Origin: Gigaspora margarita
Taxonomy: Eukaryota > Glomeromycota > Glomeromycetes > Diversisporales > Gigasporaceae
Direction: 5' to 3'
Assembly (NCBI GenBank): GCA_009809945.1
Contig: WTPW01000674.1
Location: forward strand, 239,724-303,723
DNA length: 64,000 nucleotides
Part shown: positions 9,905 through 21,480 of the stretch, piece after piece
How the letters are laid out: every line of letters begins with the position of its first letter
Position numbering within the stretch: the stretch's first letter is position 1
Position numbers and translations under genes: made by a program
The notes under the pieces: generated by a model
Told to the model about the DNA's origin: nothing
What the model saw: only the letters and a program-made list of their open reading frames with translations
Databases searched by the model: none

Positions 9905-10016
9905 TAATTTGGATAATCAAATATATTTAAAAAAATTTTTTAAATTTAAAACTTTAATTATTTTCTTTGATTTATAAAAATAGATTAATTTTAACTTTGT
10001 ATAAATTTATAAAAAA

Positions 10017-11092
10017 GGGAATATAATTTTGTCGCACTTGCGACATGTCGCACCCCTGATTCGACCAATCAAATCGCTCGATTTTGTAAACAAAAAAAAA
10101 ATTTTTTAAAAATTGAAGTTTTTACTTAATAAAGTATAATATATATATATAATAGCATACTATATATTGTAAAATTTTATTCTGACCAACTTTTTCTAAG
10201 TTAGGAAAATAGATTGTCTTAGTAAAAAAAGACGTTTTATGAGAAAAAACAAAAATTTCAAAAGTTAGCACATATAAAACTTTTTTTTTACTAAAACAAT
10301 CTACCTTTTTAACTTAGAAAAAGTTGTTTAGCGTAAAATTTTGCATATAATACTTAAATATAAATATAGATTAAATTAGTAAAAAAAAGTTCTATATGTG
10401 CTAACATTGGAAATTTTTGTTTTTTCTTATAAAACATCATTTTTTATTACATATGCTCCAATTTTTGGAATTTATAAAAAAAGCTTATTTTTTAAAAACT
10501 TTAAAGCTAAATAAGTTTTGATCTACTAGTCCGTTTTAAATGTTTTTACTACCAAAATGTTCGTCTCTTTGAGACGATTCCAATGAGCCCAAAATCATAA
10601 AAATCCAATTACAGGATCATGAGAAAATGCACTGTCAAATAAGTGATACACTGCAAATTGGTTTGACCTATGTCAAACCAATTTGCAGTCCATCACCTAT
10701 TTGATAGCGCATTTTCTTATGATCCTGTAATTGGATTTTTATGATTTTGGGCTCGTTGGAATCGTCTTAAAAAGATGAACATTTTGGTAGTAAAATCATT
10801 TCAAAAGGACCAGTAGATCAAAACTTATTTAGCTTTAAAGTTTTTAAAAAATAAGCTTTTTTTATAAATTCCAAAAATTGGAGCATATGAAGATAATCTA
10901 TCTTTGTAACTTAGAAAAGGTTGTTCAGAATAAAATTTTACACTACATATCTAGTTATCACTTATTTATTCTTATATTTTACTAGTAGAATTTTTAGTTT
11001 TTTAAAAAAAAAATTTGTCTACAAAATTAGGCGATTTGATTGGTCGAATCACAGGGTGCGACATGTCGCGGGTGTGACAAATTTCTATTCCC
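10017..11092. mobile_element. Long foldback element with GTCGCA-rich ends and conserved core, about 1.08 kb
   Basis: Outer ends GGGAATA..GTCGCACTTGCGACATGTCG and the matching right end are inverted, as are the adjacent segments around ATTCGACCAATCAAATCG. The inner arms at 10509-10618 and 10721-10830 are inverted copies of the core also found at 4827-6078. The centre at about 10664 is the hairpin TTGGTTTGACCTATGTCAAA plus CCAA. No ORF is present. The terminal motif GTCGCA/TGCGAC is iterated several times, standing out in such AT-rich sequence. Confidence 0.75.
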
Positions 11093-11129
11093 TTTTATAA
11101 AGAAAATTTTTTTAAAAATATTATATAAC

Positions 11130-11500
11130 TTTTTGTAGACAAATTTGCTTGCACCTATCCTATATATTAAAAAATAGTTTATATAAAAGATAACAACTTT
11201 TATTATTACAACTTTAGTGATTTACTTGTAAAAATTAAAACTTGTATTAGAAGTGAAACTTTTTTTTAGATAGAAGCATATAAAATTTAAGAAAATTTTA
11301 ATAGTTAAAATGCTAATACAAGAACTTTAAACTTTTATTATGCTAAAGGTTTCTAATAATTTTAAAAAATTTTTATAATAAAGTTAATAAAATAAAACTA
11401 ATATTATAGTTTTTATTTAAAAAGTATATAGCTAAAATTAATATTTAAAGTTTATTAAAAAATTTAAAATTTTAAAATATGGACAAGCAAATTTGTCTGT
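11130..11500. mobile_element. Shortened inverted copy of the TCCC..GCAAATTTGC element family
   Basis: This is the reverse-orientation relative of 12287-13127, with matching stretches such as TTTACTTGTAAAAATTAAAA and AAGTATATAGCTAAAAT. The ends carry ACAAATTTGCTTGCACC and GACAAGCAAATTTGTC. It lacks a middle segment present in the other copies. Confidence 0.55.
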
Positions 11501-11820
11501 ATTGCAATTTAAAGAATAGAAAGATAAATAGTTGTTGTAACAGATTATATATAGTACTTTAGTAATCATATAAATTTTTATTATAAAAATAGAAAATTAA
11601 TAGCAATTGATCTTTGTGTACTTTGTAGTATAGTGCACAATACTTATTTAAATAATTTTAAAAACTAATAGCTCTTGATACAGAAAAGTTATTCAAAAAA
11701 AAACTATTAACTTGTGTCAATTTAGTAGCTTTGTTTTTAAAAAAATTATTATTTGTTTTTTTAATTTATAACATTTTAAAGATGTTTAATTTTTATATAA
11801 TATATAAAAAAATTGCCAAA
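11500..11820. other. AT-rich spacer, nothing recognised
   Basis: Low-complexity A/T sequence without ORFs above 60 codons, inverted ends or tRNA-like motifs. Confidence 0.5.
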
Positions 11821-12130
11821 AATAGAGAATGTCTAAAGCAAAGTAGATTCTTATAATATATTTTATCGAATTAACTTTAGGGTTAGAGTTATCTTAAGTT
11901 AGAGTTAAAAAGATTTTAGATTATAATATATAAGCAAAATTGCCTTTCCAACATTTTTAATTAAAATACCAAGGTAGGTTTAGACTACTATTTTTTGTAT
12001 TTTTCAAGGGTTTCGCTTCTCTTTTTTGTCTGCTTCACCAAAGATTATCAAAATTTTATAATTTGATTGGTCAATTGTCACATGATTCTACTCTACTTTA
12101 GATGACCCCCAAAAATAGAACAATCATATG
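11820..12130. repeat. Relative of the 29.1-29.56 kb MITE interior; empty site for MITE A2
   Basis: Matches to the 29.1-29.5 kb element include GTCTAAAGC, TTAGGGTTAGAGTT, GCCTTTCCAACATTTTTAAT and GGTTTAGACTAC. At about 11985 it runs uninterrupted through the point where the copy at 29.25 kb carries the family A MITE. It therefore documents the pre-insertion state. No coding function is visible. Confidence 0.55.
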
Positions 12131-12286
12131 ATTTTGTCTTCTATGATTGGTCAATTTTAAAAATTAAAATTTAAAAATTTTTTAGCTAATTAATTTTTAG
12201 ATCAAAATTTAAGAAATCAAAAAATATCAAAATTTAATATAAAATTTTTTAAAATAGAATAAATTTAGTTTTTAAGTATTTATGCA

Positions 12287-13129
12287 TTATCCCTTAATTT
12301 GTTATGCAGGCAAATTTGCCTGCATAAATTTTAAAATTTTAAATTTTTTAAGAGTAGAGGATATCACATGATGATCACTTGATTTTTTACTAGTAAAATT
12401 TCTTAGATAGTACAAGATTTTCTTAGGTAGTACAATATAAATAACATATAGATTCAATTGATATGCTATTGTAAAATGTGATCGACATATGATTACTATG
12501 AAAAGTAATTTGTGTACCCTCTACCCTTAAATAAAACATTAACTATTCATTTTAGCTATATACTTTCTAAGTAAAAAATATCATATTAGTTCTGTTTTAT
12601 CAACTTTATTATAAAAATTTTTTAAAATTATTAAAAAACTTTGGTGTAATAAAAGTTTAAGTTTTTGTTTTGAAACTTTTACTATAGAATTTTTTCTTTA
12701 AGTTTTCTCAAATTTTATATGTTTCCGTCTATAAAAAAAATTTTTACTTCTAATACAAGTCTTAATTTTTACAAGTAAATCACTTAAAGTACAATAATAA
12801 AAGTTGTAATTCTTTATATAAACTACAATATTGTATTAGGACTATATTTTTAAAACCAATATTTAAAGAATTTGCCAAGATATTATAAATTATTTTTTTG
12901 ATTAAAAAATTCTTTAAAATTCAATATTTTTAGCTTATAAGCAACATAAACTTTTTGCCTTATAATATAAAATTAAATAATTCAAAAATATAATCCTTGT
13001 ATTCAAATATTATCATACCAAATTTTATTTAAATATTTTAAATAATTAAAAAAGTAGATCAGAGATATATTTATAGTAAATATTCAAGCAAATTTGCCTG
13101 CAAACCTTTACAAACTAAAGGATAGTAGT
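12287..13129. mobile_element. TA-flanked inverted-repeat element (TCCC family), copy 1
   Basis: The left end is TCCCTTAATTTGTTATGCAG followed by GCAAATTTGCCTGCA. The right end is GCAAATTTGCCTGCA, a short spacer and AAACTAAAGGA. TA flanks both sides, as for Tc1/mariner elements. A second copy is at 30402-31688. This copy carries an extra 185-bp insertion at 12352-12536. There is no ORF. Confidence 0.68.
12348..12540. mobile_element. piggyBac-like MITE in a TTAA target
   Basis: The 185-bp segment 12352-12536 has ends GAGTAGAGGATA and (complement) GGGTAGAGGGTA. It is flanked on both sides by TTAA (12348-12351, 12537-12540). The sister copy at 30.4 kb reads straight through as TTTTTTTAAATAGAAC without the insertion. 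TTAA targeting is characteristic of piggyBac; the assignment rests on that and on the ends. Confidence 0.7.
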
Positions 13130-14460
13130 ATTGTTATAGGACAGCTTTGGACAATGAATTTGGACACTTTTGAACAATTTTGAACAATTAAATAAAGTAA
13201 AATTACTTAAAATTTTATTAAAATAACTTATTTAAATTTTAACTAAAATGTGTTTAGTATCTAAAAAAATATATAGTTATATATTTTTTAGATAAATTTA
13301 TTAATTACTAAAGCCTGAACAAGCTTTAGACAATCTTGAACATTTGGACAATTTTGGACGTAAACAAGTCAAAAAAGGCTATGAATAGCCAAAATGTACA
13401 ATACTGTACTATAGTATTTATTTAATTCATATATAATAAAAGCAGAATTGCTAAAAAAATATATATATATAAAATAAGAAAGCTTTATTTCCATATAGTA
13501 TTTTGCTATTTTTACTATAGTTATACAAAGTTTCTATTTTTAGTATTCAAAATAATAAATCTAATTCTAACTTTAACTTTAATTCCAATCCTAACTCTAA
13601 TTCTAACTCTAAAAACTAATAAGTAACCCTTTTTTGGCTACTAATTAAAAGTGTAAAACTTATTTTTTTGATTTTAATAGTAATTAAATTATTAAAATTA
13701 GTCTAGTGGATCCCAAGATACTTGAATCAAAGTAGTATTTCAATATTAGTTAAATAACCAACTAGTTGCTAACTTTTCAACTATTCAAATTAAAAAAATT
13801 TTTAAACAACTAATTAATTAATTATTCAATTAATATAATTTTAAGATATTTTGTTTAATCATACTAATTTGTATTGATTTCTTGGATTTGATTTGCTAAT
13901 TATCTAATAATGCTATATGATATGAATAATTAATTAGTTGCAACTATAGTTGGCAATTAATTAATTAGCAAAATTTTTATCAAATAAAAACTTCAAAACA
14001 TAAAAAAATATAAGAATCAGCAATTTGTTATATAATAATAAATTTGTAGATTTTTATATTCTCTTTTTTGATCCAAGCATCTTGGGATCTACTGGGCTGA
14101 TTTTGATGATTTAACTATTATTAGAATCAAAAAAATAATCTTCACAACTTTTAACTAGAAGTCAAAAAGAGTTATTATTAGCAGTATTGTACATTTTGGC
14201 TGTTCACAGCCTTTTTTGGCTTGTTCATGTCCAAAATTGTCCAAATGTCCAAGATTGTTCAAAGCTTGTCCAGGCTTTAATAATTAATAAACCTATTTAA
14301 AAAATATATAACTATATATTTTTTTAGATGCTGAACACATTACAGTTAAAATTAAAATAGGTTTCTTAATAAAATTTTAAGTAATTTTACTTTATTTAAT
14401 TGTTCAAAATTGTCCAAACTTGTCCAAGTTATTGTCCAAGGCTGTCCTGTGACAACACTG
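13126..14460. mobile_element. Long foldback element, about 1.33 kb
   Basis: The arms are inverted copies: the left starts TAGTATTGTTATAGGACAGC and the right ends GCTGTCCTGTGACAACACTG. Further pairs include GACAATTTTGGAC/GTCCAAAATTGTCC and CAAAATGTACAATACTG. The inner portion holds inverted GTCTAGTGGATCCCAAGATA (about 13690) and CATCTTGGGATCTACTGG (about 14088), short relatives of the core at 4.8 and 10.5 kb. Outer arms are rich in repeated TTGGACA/TGTCCAA. No coding sequence is present. Confidence 0.72.
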
Positions 14461-15180
14461 CTTATTAGGTTTAGTATTATAATTAAAGATAAAGATAGAA
14501 TTATAGTAAATTTATAATAATTATATTAAATATTAAAAATAGAAAATTTGTATAACTATAGTAGAATAGCAAAATACTATAATAAAATAAATATTTTCTA
14601 AAACAAATAATATAGTATTTAAAATTATTGTTTTAAAATTAATTTAAATTAAGTTTAGAATAAATGTATTTGTTATCCCTGTGACATATTTATTTGTCAC
14701 AGCCAATAAGGCCATATTAATATTAAAGTAAGATTAAATTAAAGTTAGAATTAAAATTAATACAGAATTGTGAAAATATTATTTTTTGTTAGAAGTGCAA
14801 TAGGTATTATCTTAGTAAAATTTTAAGTTATAAATAAAGCTATAACAAATAAGCATATTACAGAAAGTAACAAATAGATTTTTTCTTAAATTTAAGTTAA
14901 ATTAAAATTAAATTATTTTTTTAAAATTTTATTATTCAATGTCTAAGCAAATTTGTCTATAATCCCCCAAAAAAAAATTTCTATATAGATCACAAAATCA
15001 AATGCATTATTTGTATAATATAAAATTAGAATTTATTTTAAAATATTGCTAGTAAGGCCTGCAAATAAATAAGTTGTTTTTTGTTATCTAGCTGGATCAC
15101 TTTTTTAGAAAAGTTAAAAATTTTTTTGAAAAAAAATTTACAAAAATTTTTATATTAAAAAAATTTTTAATTTGTAATCT
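14461..15180. other. AT-rich spacer
   Basis: Mostly low-complexity A/T sequence with one GCAAATTTGTC motif near 14948, which also occurs at the ends of the TCCC element family. No gene is recognised. Confidence 0.45.
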
Positions 15181-15563
15181 GTCCAGAAACTAGTGAAAAA
15201 AGATAGTAAACTGCAGAGATATATTTATTATATAATTTTTTTCTTTTTGGAATCTGGTGTTTTCCTAAGGATAAATCTACTTTGTACTAAGCAAACCTCT
15301 CTTGTGTACATAACAAACATTATAGAGAATAAAATTACAAGCATAATAGTAGTTGAAATATTGAAATTGGTCTAGTGAATTATGAGATATGAGCATTTTT
15401 GTCTTTATAACTATTTGTTTACTTTTTTGTTTATATTATATACTACATTGTCCCTCATTAATATCAACCCCGTTAATATCAACCTAAGCCACAAAATGAA
15501 TTTTTATAAATTTTTAGATATTTAAAATTCCCTCATATATATCAACTTTAATATATGGCAATT

Positions 15564-15823
15564 ACTATTTGTACACTAGTGTATAAACACAGGTACATAT
15601 GATAACTTAAAATTTTGCTTATGAAACCACTTTTCGGGCTCTAACAAAAAATATTTCTTGCAAAATTTTATTATAAACTATAACCCTTTTAATCCCAAAG
15701 CTCACCCTAACCTAACCTTAAACTGGGTTTAATTTTGTTTAATTTGGTCTATAATTTATATATCACACAGATTTGCAAATCAATTAATTAGTACCCGTGT
15801 ACATACACATAGTGTATAAATAG
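15564..15823. mobile_element. MITE-like element, family 'CTATTTGGACAC', diverged copy
   Basis: The ends ACTATTTGTACACTAGTGTA and (complement) AACTATTTATACACTATGTG are inverted. The interior shares TTTTGCTTATGAAACCACTT and a degenerate CCCTAACC tract with 49-411 and 63.1-63.9 kb. Confidence 0.6.
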
Positions 15824-15906
15824 TTTTTTCCTTAATATAATTCCCTCATTAATATCACTATCAATATAAATTTAAACAAATTTATGGATTGATATAAACA
15901 AGAATA

Positions 15907-16219
15907 GACTGTATATGTGTCCAAAAATAAGCTACTTTTTTTGGCCAAAAAATTACACAAAAAACATAGGGTAGCTTATTTTTAAAATATTGAGTTTTTT
16001 GAAAAAATTAAAAAATGTACTAATAAAAAATTGTTTAAATGACACTAAATTTTTAATATAAGTGTATTTCGATATTCTAAACAAGTTTACTTAATGGCAG
16101 TTTACTTAGTAAAATTTGAACTTTTATATATAGCAACTGCTAACAAATTTTTTAAAATTTTTTAAAAATATCAAAGTTAGCTTATTTTAGATAGTAGCTT
16201 ATTTTCAGACATATACAGT
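15907..16219. mobile_element. MITE-like element with CTGTATATGTGTCC ends
   Basis: The left ACTGTATATGTGTCCAAAAA plus TAAGCTAC and right GTAGCTTATTTTCAGACATA plus TACAGT are inverted copies of about 28 bp. The interior, with TTACTTAGTAAAATT, has a relative at about 19020-19240. No duplication is evident. Confidence 0.55.
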
Positions 16220-16955
16220 AGTCATGAAACAAATTTCATATTAAGCAGATTTTAATATTTCAACTACTATTATGCTTGTATTTTTCTCTTTTACAACATT
16301 TATTATATATATAAGAGAGGATTATTTGGTATGAAATTGATTTGTTTTTAGAAAAATACTAGATTCTGAAAGAGATAAAATTTAATAATAAAAATCACTA
16401 AAAATACATGATTTTTCACTGGTTTTCAAGTAGATCACAAATTAAATATAACATTTTTTGCTAGCTAGCTAGGTTCTATTTGCTTGTTTCATATTACAAG
16501 AAGCAATTAATTTAATTTGCATGTCTAATATAATATTTTGTTAAAAAATCACTTTTTATATTCTAATAAAAAATTTTTTGTTTAAATTTTATTATAAAAT
16601 TCTTTTTATTCTAATTTAATTTTAATTCTAACTTTAATACAAAATTCGAGCAAATTTGCTCTAGTTATTACAGTTAGATCTTCTTAAATACAATGTAATA
16701 GAACCATATGTAAAAATTAGTTAAACATGTACTTAGAGAAATGCAGTAAATCATATAATTTTCTGGGGGTCCTCTATCTATCATGTCCTATATATATATA
16801 GTATAAATAGCCAATAATATTAAAATAAAATTGATTTTTAGTTAATTGCAGATAGTTGCTACATAGTAAAGTCTAAATTCTACTATATCAATTGATATAT
16901 CGATTAAGTAAACTTGTTTGGAAAACCAAAATACACATATCCTGAAATTTTTATT
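16220..16955. other. AT-rich spacer
   Basis: Apart from the right arm of the 15.18-16.44 kb foldback and one GAGCAAATTTGCTC palindrome at about 16647, I see no gene or element ends. Confidence 0.4.
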
Positions 16956-16999
16956 AAAATTGAAGAATTTTTTATTATTTAACTTTTTTTTTTTTTTTN
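16956..16999. repeat. 42-bp duplicate of 18359-18400 ending at an ambiguous base
   Basis: AAAATTGAAGAATTTTTTAT and the following TATTTAAC plus T-run are identical to 18359-18400. The run ends in N at 16999, and the sequence that follows belongs to an unrelated repeat. This looks like either a real duplication or an assembly join made on the T-run. Confidence 0.55.
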
Positions 17000-17345
17000 C
17001 AAATATTAATTTTTTAATTTAAAATATAATATATAATAATAATAAATAAAAAAAATAAATTTATAATAAATTGCGAAACCTTGCGAGCATGATTATGTGA
17101 ATATAATAATTTATTAATTGATATCATATTAGATATATATCGATTACTATCACTATTGATAATAATCGGCAGGGGTGTTGATTATCGATATATATCTGTT
17201 AATCGATATATATCTAGTAGATATATATCGATTAACCGGATATATATCGATTACTATCACTATCGATAATAATCGGCAGGGGTGTTGATCATCGATATAT
17301 ATCTTACCGGTTAGTAATCGATATATATCTATATATAAAATTTGC
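17000..17345. repeat. Second copy of the 480-1210 repeat (TATATATCGATTAC units)
   Basis: It matches 480-620 and 802-1210 but lacks both insertions. TATATATCGATTACTATCAC, CGGCAGGGGTGTTGAT and their inverted forms occur two or three times. It provides the empty site for the MITE at 621-801. Confidence 0.7.
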
Positions 17346-17589
17346 CGATATAATTGATATTTAACTGCCAAGCGGGATAACTCATAATTTTAAAATTCTT
17401 TATGTAGGTTAAAACTTCATACAATTAAGTCGATTGAAAATAACCTACATCAGCAAAAAATATATACAAAATATTTCGAAAAACAATTACATACAAAAAA
17501 AAAATATTTATTAAATTTTTAGCAATAAAACTACTTTATTAAATATATACAGAATTTTTACAACCCGTGCTTCTTAAACAATCATAACT

Positions 17590-18345
17590 ACTATTACTAA
17601 TTACTGTAAAACCCTTTGGTCTCTTCGTCGAATTATAAGAACCTCAAGCTCGCATTGTTGTCCCTAGTCTTAATTCGTGTTTTCTAGCGAAAACTAAAAA
17701 AACATGTTAGTAAGAAAAAAAAAATATGAAACAAAAAAGAGAAACCAGAAACTATTAGATCAGTCTCAGGTTTCTTCCAAGGCCAAATCATATTTCCCAG
17801 TATTAATTCATGTTTTTCGACATTACTTCACGTTCTCCGATGTTAATTGCCCTTCCCGGTTTCAATTCACATATTCTGGCGACCTAAAGAAAAGGTTAGC
17901 AAAAAGAAAGCAAAAACTAAAAAAAAACAAAAAAATAATAACAAAAAAAGAGCCCAAAACTGGTACTTATCACTAAATTAGTTATTCCAAACCTTCGGTA
18001 TCAATTCGTGTTTGCTGGTATCACTTCATATTCTTTGTTGAAAGCTAAAAGATAAAGCGTTAGTAATGGGAAAATAAAATTTTGAATATGAAATCAAGAA
18101 ACAAAAACTAGCACTTACCAATAGGAAGTTCCTAAGTTCTTTCCAAGATCATTTTTCCTTTCCAGATTTAATTCGTATTCACTATATTTCGATTACACCG
18201 GCCAATGATTCCATTCTACCCAGAGTCATTTTGCGAATTTCAAATTTATAATAAAAAACAAAAAGTTAGTCATGAACAAGAACCAAAAAAAAAAAAAAAA
18301 AAATTATTAGAGTCCGGTACTTAACCTTTTAGTTCTGGTCCTAAT
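17590..18345 (-). pseudogene. Decayed gene made of tandem exon-intron modules
   Basis: On the minus strand the same module appears about four times: a short exon-like block with GAATACGAATTAAATCTGG (variants GAATATGTGAATTGAAACC, AAACACGAATTAAGACTAG), then an intron-like block. The intron-like blocks start GTAAGTGCTAGTTTTTG or GTTAAGTACC and end with a branch-site-like TTACTAAC or TTGCTAAC before a pyrimidine tract and TTTAG. Splice signals look better preserved than the exon frames, which contain stops. I do not recognise the encoded protein. The block could be the end of a larger gene amplified by unequal exchange, or an unrelated tandem repeat that happens to contain intron signals. Confidence 0.45.
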
Positions 18346-18377
18346 TACAATTTGTGCTAAAATTGAAGAATTTTTTA

Positions 18378-18994
18378 TTATTTAACTTTTTTTTTTTTTT
18401 TCCTTCACTACTAACTCGCAACAATCTAATCCACCTGCAATTTTAGACCTAAGTGTTTATGTAATGGGGCGCAGATGTGTGAACCTCTACTTGTGGTCAG
18501 GGCGTAACCTTAAACCACTACCACTACCACCCAAACCCAAATCTTCGGTACATATATATCGAGGGATGAACGTCGTTGGAATACGCGCTGTTAGCAATTG
18601 ATACGACAGGTCTGTCTAGGGTGCGTCTGTCAATTGACGTCCCAGGTCTTTATCTCCCGCAGTGTTTTAGTTCTGCCTCTTTCCGTTGAGACCCATTATA
18701 CTTAGCCACATGCCCGATAGTAGTTGCACTGAGCTTGCCTCCCATCTGACCTTTTCTGATAACGGCAGTAGCATCGTATGGTAAGCGACACGGCCCAGAA
18801 GCGCCGCCACCAGAAATCTGTTACACAGTTCCTTACTCAGCCTTTTGGCTGAGTTCATGACTTTGGATATTCCAAATTTGGTCCTAACACAAAATCCAAT
18901 TCTGCCCTTAGGCGGATTCGAACTGGCAACCTTCGATTGGCGACCTTGGAGCTTAACCACTAAGCTATCGACCCTAAGGTTTTATTTAACTTTT
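18378..18994 (-). mobile_element. tRNA-headed SINE (SINE-4) on the minus strand with 13-bp duplication
   Basis: Read on the minus strand, the head has box A TAGCTTAGTGG (plus-strand 18957-18967) and box B AGTTCGAATCC (18914-18924), both near consensus. The A-tail appears as the T-run at 18391-18401. TTATTTAACTTTT flanks both sides (18378-18390 and 18982-18994). The body differs from the SINEs at 4, 31 and 43 kb and lacks their shared central block. It is non-coding. Confidence 0.85.
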
Positions 18995-19562
18995 AATTTT
19001 TACGTTCGTTGAATATATTTTTTTAAAAAATTTTAATTTTTTCATTGAATGTAAAAATCAAAAGTCAATTAATAAAAAATTCTCTAATACTTAAAAAATT
19101 TTGTAGTAAGTGTATTTTGACCTTTTAAATAAGTTTTTTACTTAAGTGATTTTAATCGATTTGCTTAGTAAAATTAGACTTTACTATGTAGCAGCTTTTG
19201 TCAATTGTGGAGTAGCTTATTTTTAGATCAAAAATGTTTTTGAGTTTTTTTTAAATATTATAAAATTTGATTGGTCAATAGTCCTATCACTAGAGAGAGA
19301 GAGGTCAGGACCTATATAAACCCTAATTACATAATTTTCTGCACTTTCTTTAGAAATAGTGTTTGGATCTAGATACTTAAATGAAAATTAAATAATATCT
19401 GAATAGATATTTTCTAATTCAGATAATATTTAAATTTTAAAGAATCCTAATAGTATCAGCAAAATCTTGCTTTTGATTGGGTATATGATAATAGGCTATA
19501 CTAGTGTAATATATCAGATATTGCTATTGTACTTTTATAAGAACCTCAGATATTTTTTATAT
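18995..19562. other. AT-rich spacer with a relative of the 15.9-kb MITE
   Basis: The part at about 19020-19240 resembles the 15907-16219 interior (TTACTTAAGTGATTTTAATC, GTAGCTTATTTTTAGA). The remainder shows no gene. Confidence 0.4.
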
Positions 19563-20514
19563 ATATCATAACTAGATTTTGCCAATTTTGACCTAATTTG
19601 CTAAAAATAACAAAACTATATTTGTTTAAATAACTTTTGATCCAGTAATTAGAATTAAATGAACTTTTTTTTGCTAGATGCACCTTACTAGAAGCTTTAT
19701 TTTAAAAAAAATTTATTCAAATTGGACCACTGGGTTCCAAGATAATTGCCAAAAACTGTTGTTTATTTTTGTGCTAAAAACTGTTTTTTTTGCTTTTCAA
19801 ATTTTGTAGATTTTTGCTAAAACATATAATATATGATCTCTGTACTAGATATCTGGTTCTTTTATATATGCATACTAGATTTGATATTTGTATTACTTTG
19901 AAATAGCATAATATTATATGATTAAACAAAATTAGATGAAAATATTTCATATAATTTCTGAATTTATGTTGATTTTATATATTATATAATTTATTAATAA
20001 TGATAATAAAAATTGTGCATTTATCAATGACAATAATAAATGTGATAGCTAATGCTGATTTTGGCTGATATTAAAGATCAAGTGACATTTTGGTCTAGAA
20101 ATTGCAAATCGAAAAATTTTAAACCAAATTTTCGTTCTGCTATAAATTGGTTATAACTCAAAATCTGTATAAGAAACAACTTTTAGTATCTAATAAAAAG
20201 CTTTCTTTGAACAATTTTGCTAATACACCTTCTAACATTTAGCAGGACCCTGGACATCTAGTATAGAGGTCATACTTAAAATTTTTCAGCAAAAACACCT
20301 AAAATTTAAGAAGCAAAAACAGTTTTTGGCAATTATCTTGGCATCTAGTAGTCCAATTTGAATGAACTTTTTTTTTTAAATGAAGCTCTCAGTGAGGCAC
20401 ATCTAACAAAAAAAAGTTCATTCAATTCTGATTACTAGATTAGAAGTTATTAAAGTAAATAGATTTTGTTATTTTTAGCAAATTAGATTAAAATTGGCCA
20501 AAATCCAGTTATGA
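19563..20514. mobile_element. Foldback element, about 0.95 kb
   Basis: The left segments AACTAGATTTTGCCAATTTT and TAACTTTTGATCCAGTAATT are inverted at the right as AAAATTGGCCAAAATCCAGT and AATTCTGATTACTAGATTAG. The inner pair TTCCAAGATAATTGCCAAAA (about 19735) and TTTTTGGCAATTATCTTGGC (about 20323) is a further form of the shared core. There is no ORF. Confidence 0.62.
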
Positions 20515-21480
20515 CCTATATAAGAGATGTCCAAGGTCCTCATTTAGCATATTGTAATTATTAATTCTAACTTAAACAAAGATAAATTCAATAACTACCT
20601 TAGTATCATTATCCAAAACCATGACCAATAAAAAATTCTTTAAGTTTGTTTATGTTAGGGTTAGTATTTAGAATTTAAAAAATTAAAAAGTTATATAGTA
20701 AAATTGTTTAAAAAAAGATTTTTGTTAGTACACAAAATACAGTTTCTTATACAAAATTTTAATAAATAAGCAATTTTTAACAAATAACTTTTTGTTTTAA
20801 AATTTTTCAATTTGCAATTTCTGGACCAAAAAAATCATATAATCTTTAGTATCAACTAAAATTAGAATCAGTCATCACAATATTTAATCATATAATATTT
20901 GTATTGATCTTTTTTATTGATATATATAAAAATATTTCTTTATTTGTTATTGTTCATCTCAGTTCGAATGAATTCATACTAGTTAACTATTGGGTTCCCG
21001 ATAGATCTTCTATTATTGTATTATAGAGATATGCAAGTTTACCAGTATACTTTGCCTAAAACTACCTAATTTGTATCTGATTATAAACAGATCTTTGGTG
21101 CAGATAGAGTACCATTTGGCATTACATATGGTACTGATTATATTCATATCGATCACCCGATTTGTATCTTATTTTTTACTAAATAACAATAAAACTGGAT
21201 ACATATTGGATTATTATAATAATCTTAGCAGTATGCCGGTAATAATACTGTAATAATTTATAATGTTTTAAAATAGATTTGTAATTCACAGAATAAATTT
21301 ATATTTCACTTATATTATATTTGTTATAAAAGTATCGTATATATTCAATTTGAAATTCAATTATAAAATTGATTTATTTTGTGATAGCAACAATATATGT
21401 GATTTATTTTGCGATAGCAACAATACCAAATATATGTATATTTAAGCTATATAAAAATTCTAATCTGAAATTCTATTTAT
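20515..21480. other. AT-rich spacer
   Basis: No element ends, tRNA-like boxes or convincing coding sequence. It includes a phrase GGGTTCCCGATAG near 20991 that recurs in similar form near 30309. Confidence 0.4.

Larger units (their letters stand above)
15180..16440. repeat. Imperfect foldback enclosing two smaller elements
   Basis: The segment around 15336-15362 (ACAAGCATAATAGTAGTTGA, AATATT) is inverted at about 16249-16283. The left side continues with TTGAAATTGGTCTAGTGAAT, a short form of the shared palindrome core. Elements at 15564-15823 and 15907-16219 lie within it. The outer limits are approximate. Confidence 0.5.

Noticed and set aside
18667..18960. 97-codon minus-strand frame inside SINE-4
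   Set aside because: It spans the tRNA-like head with box A and box B, so it is RNA-derived sequence.
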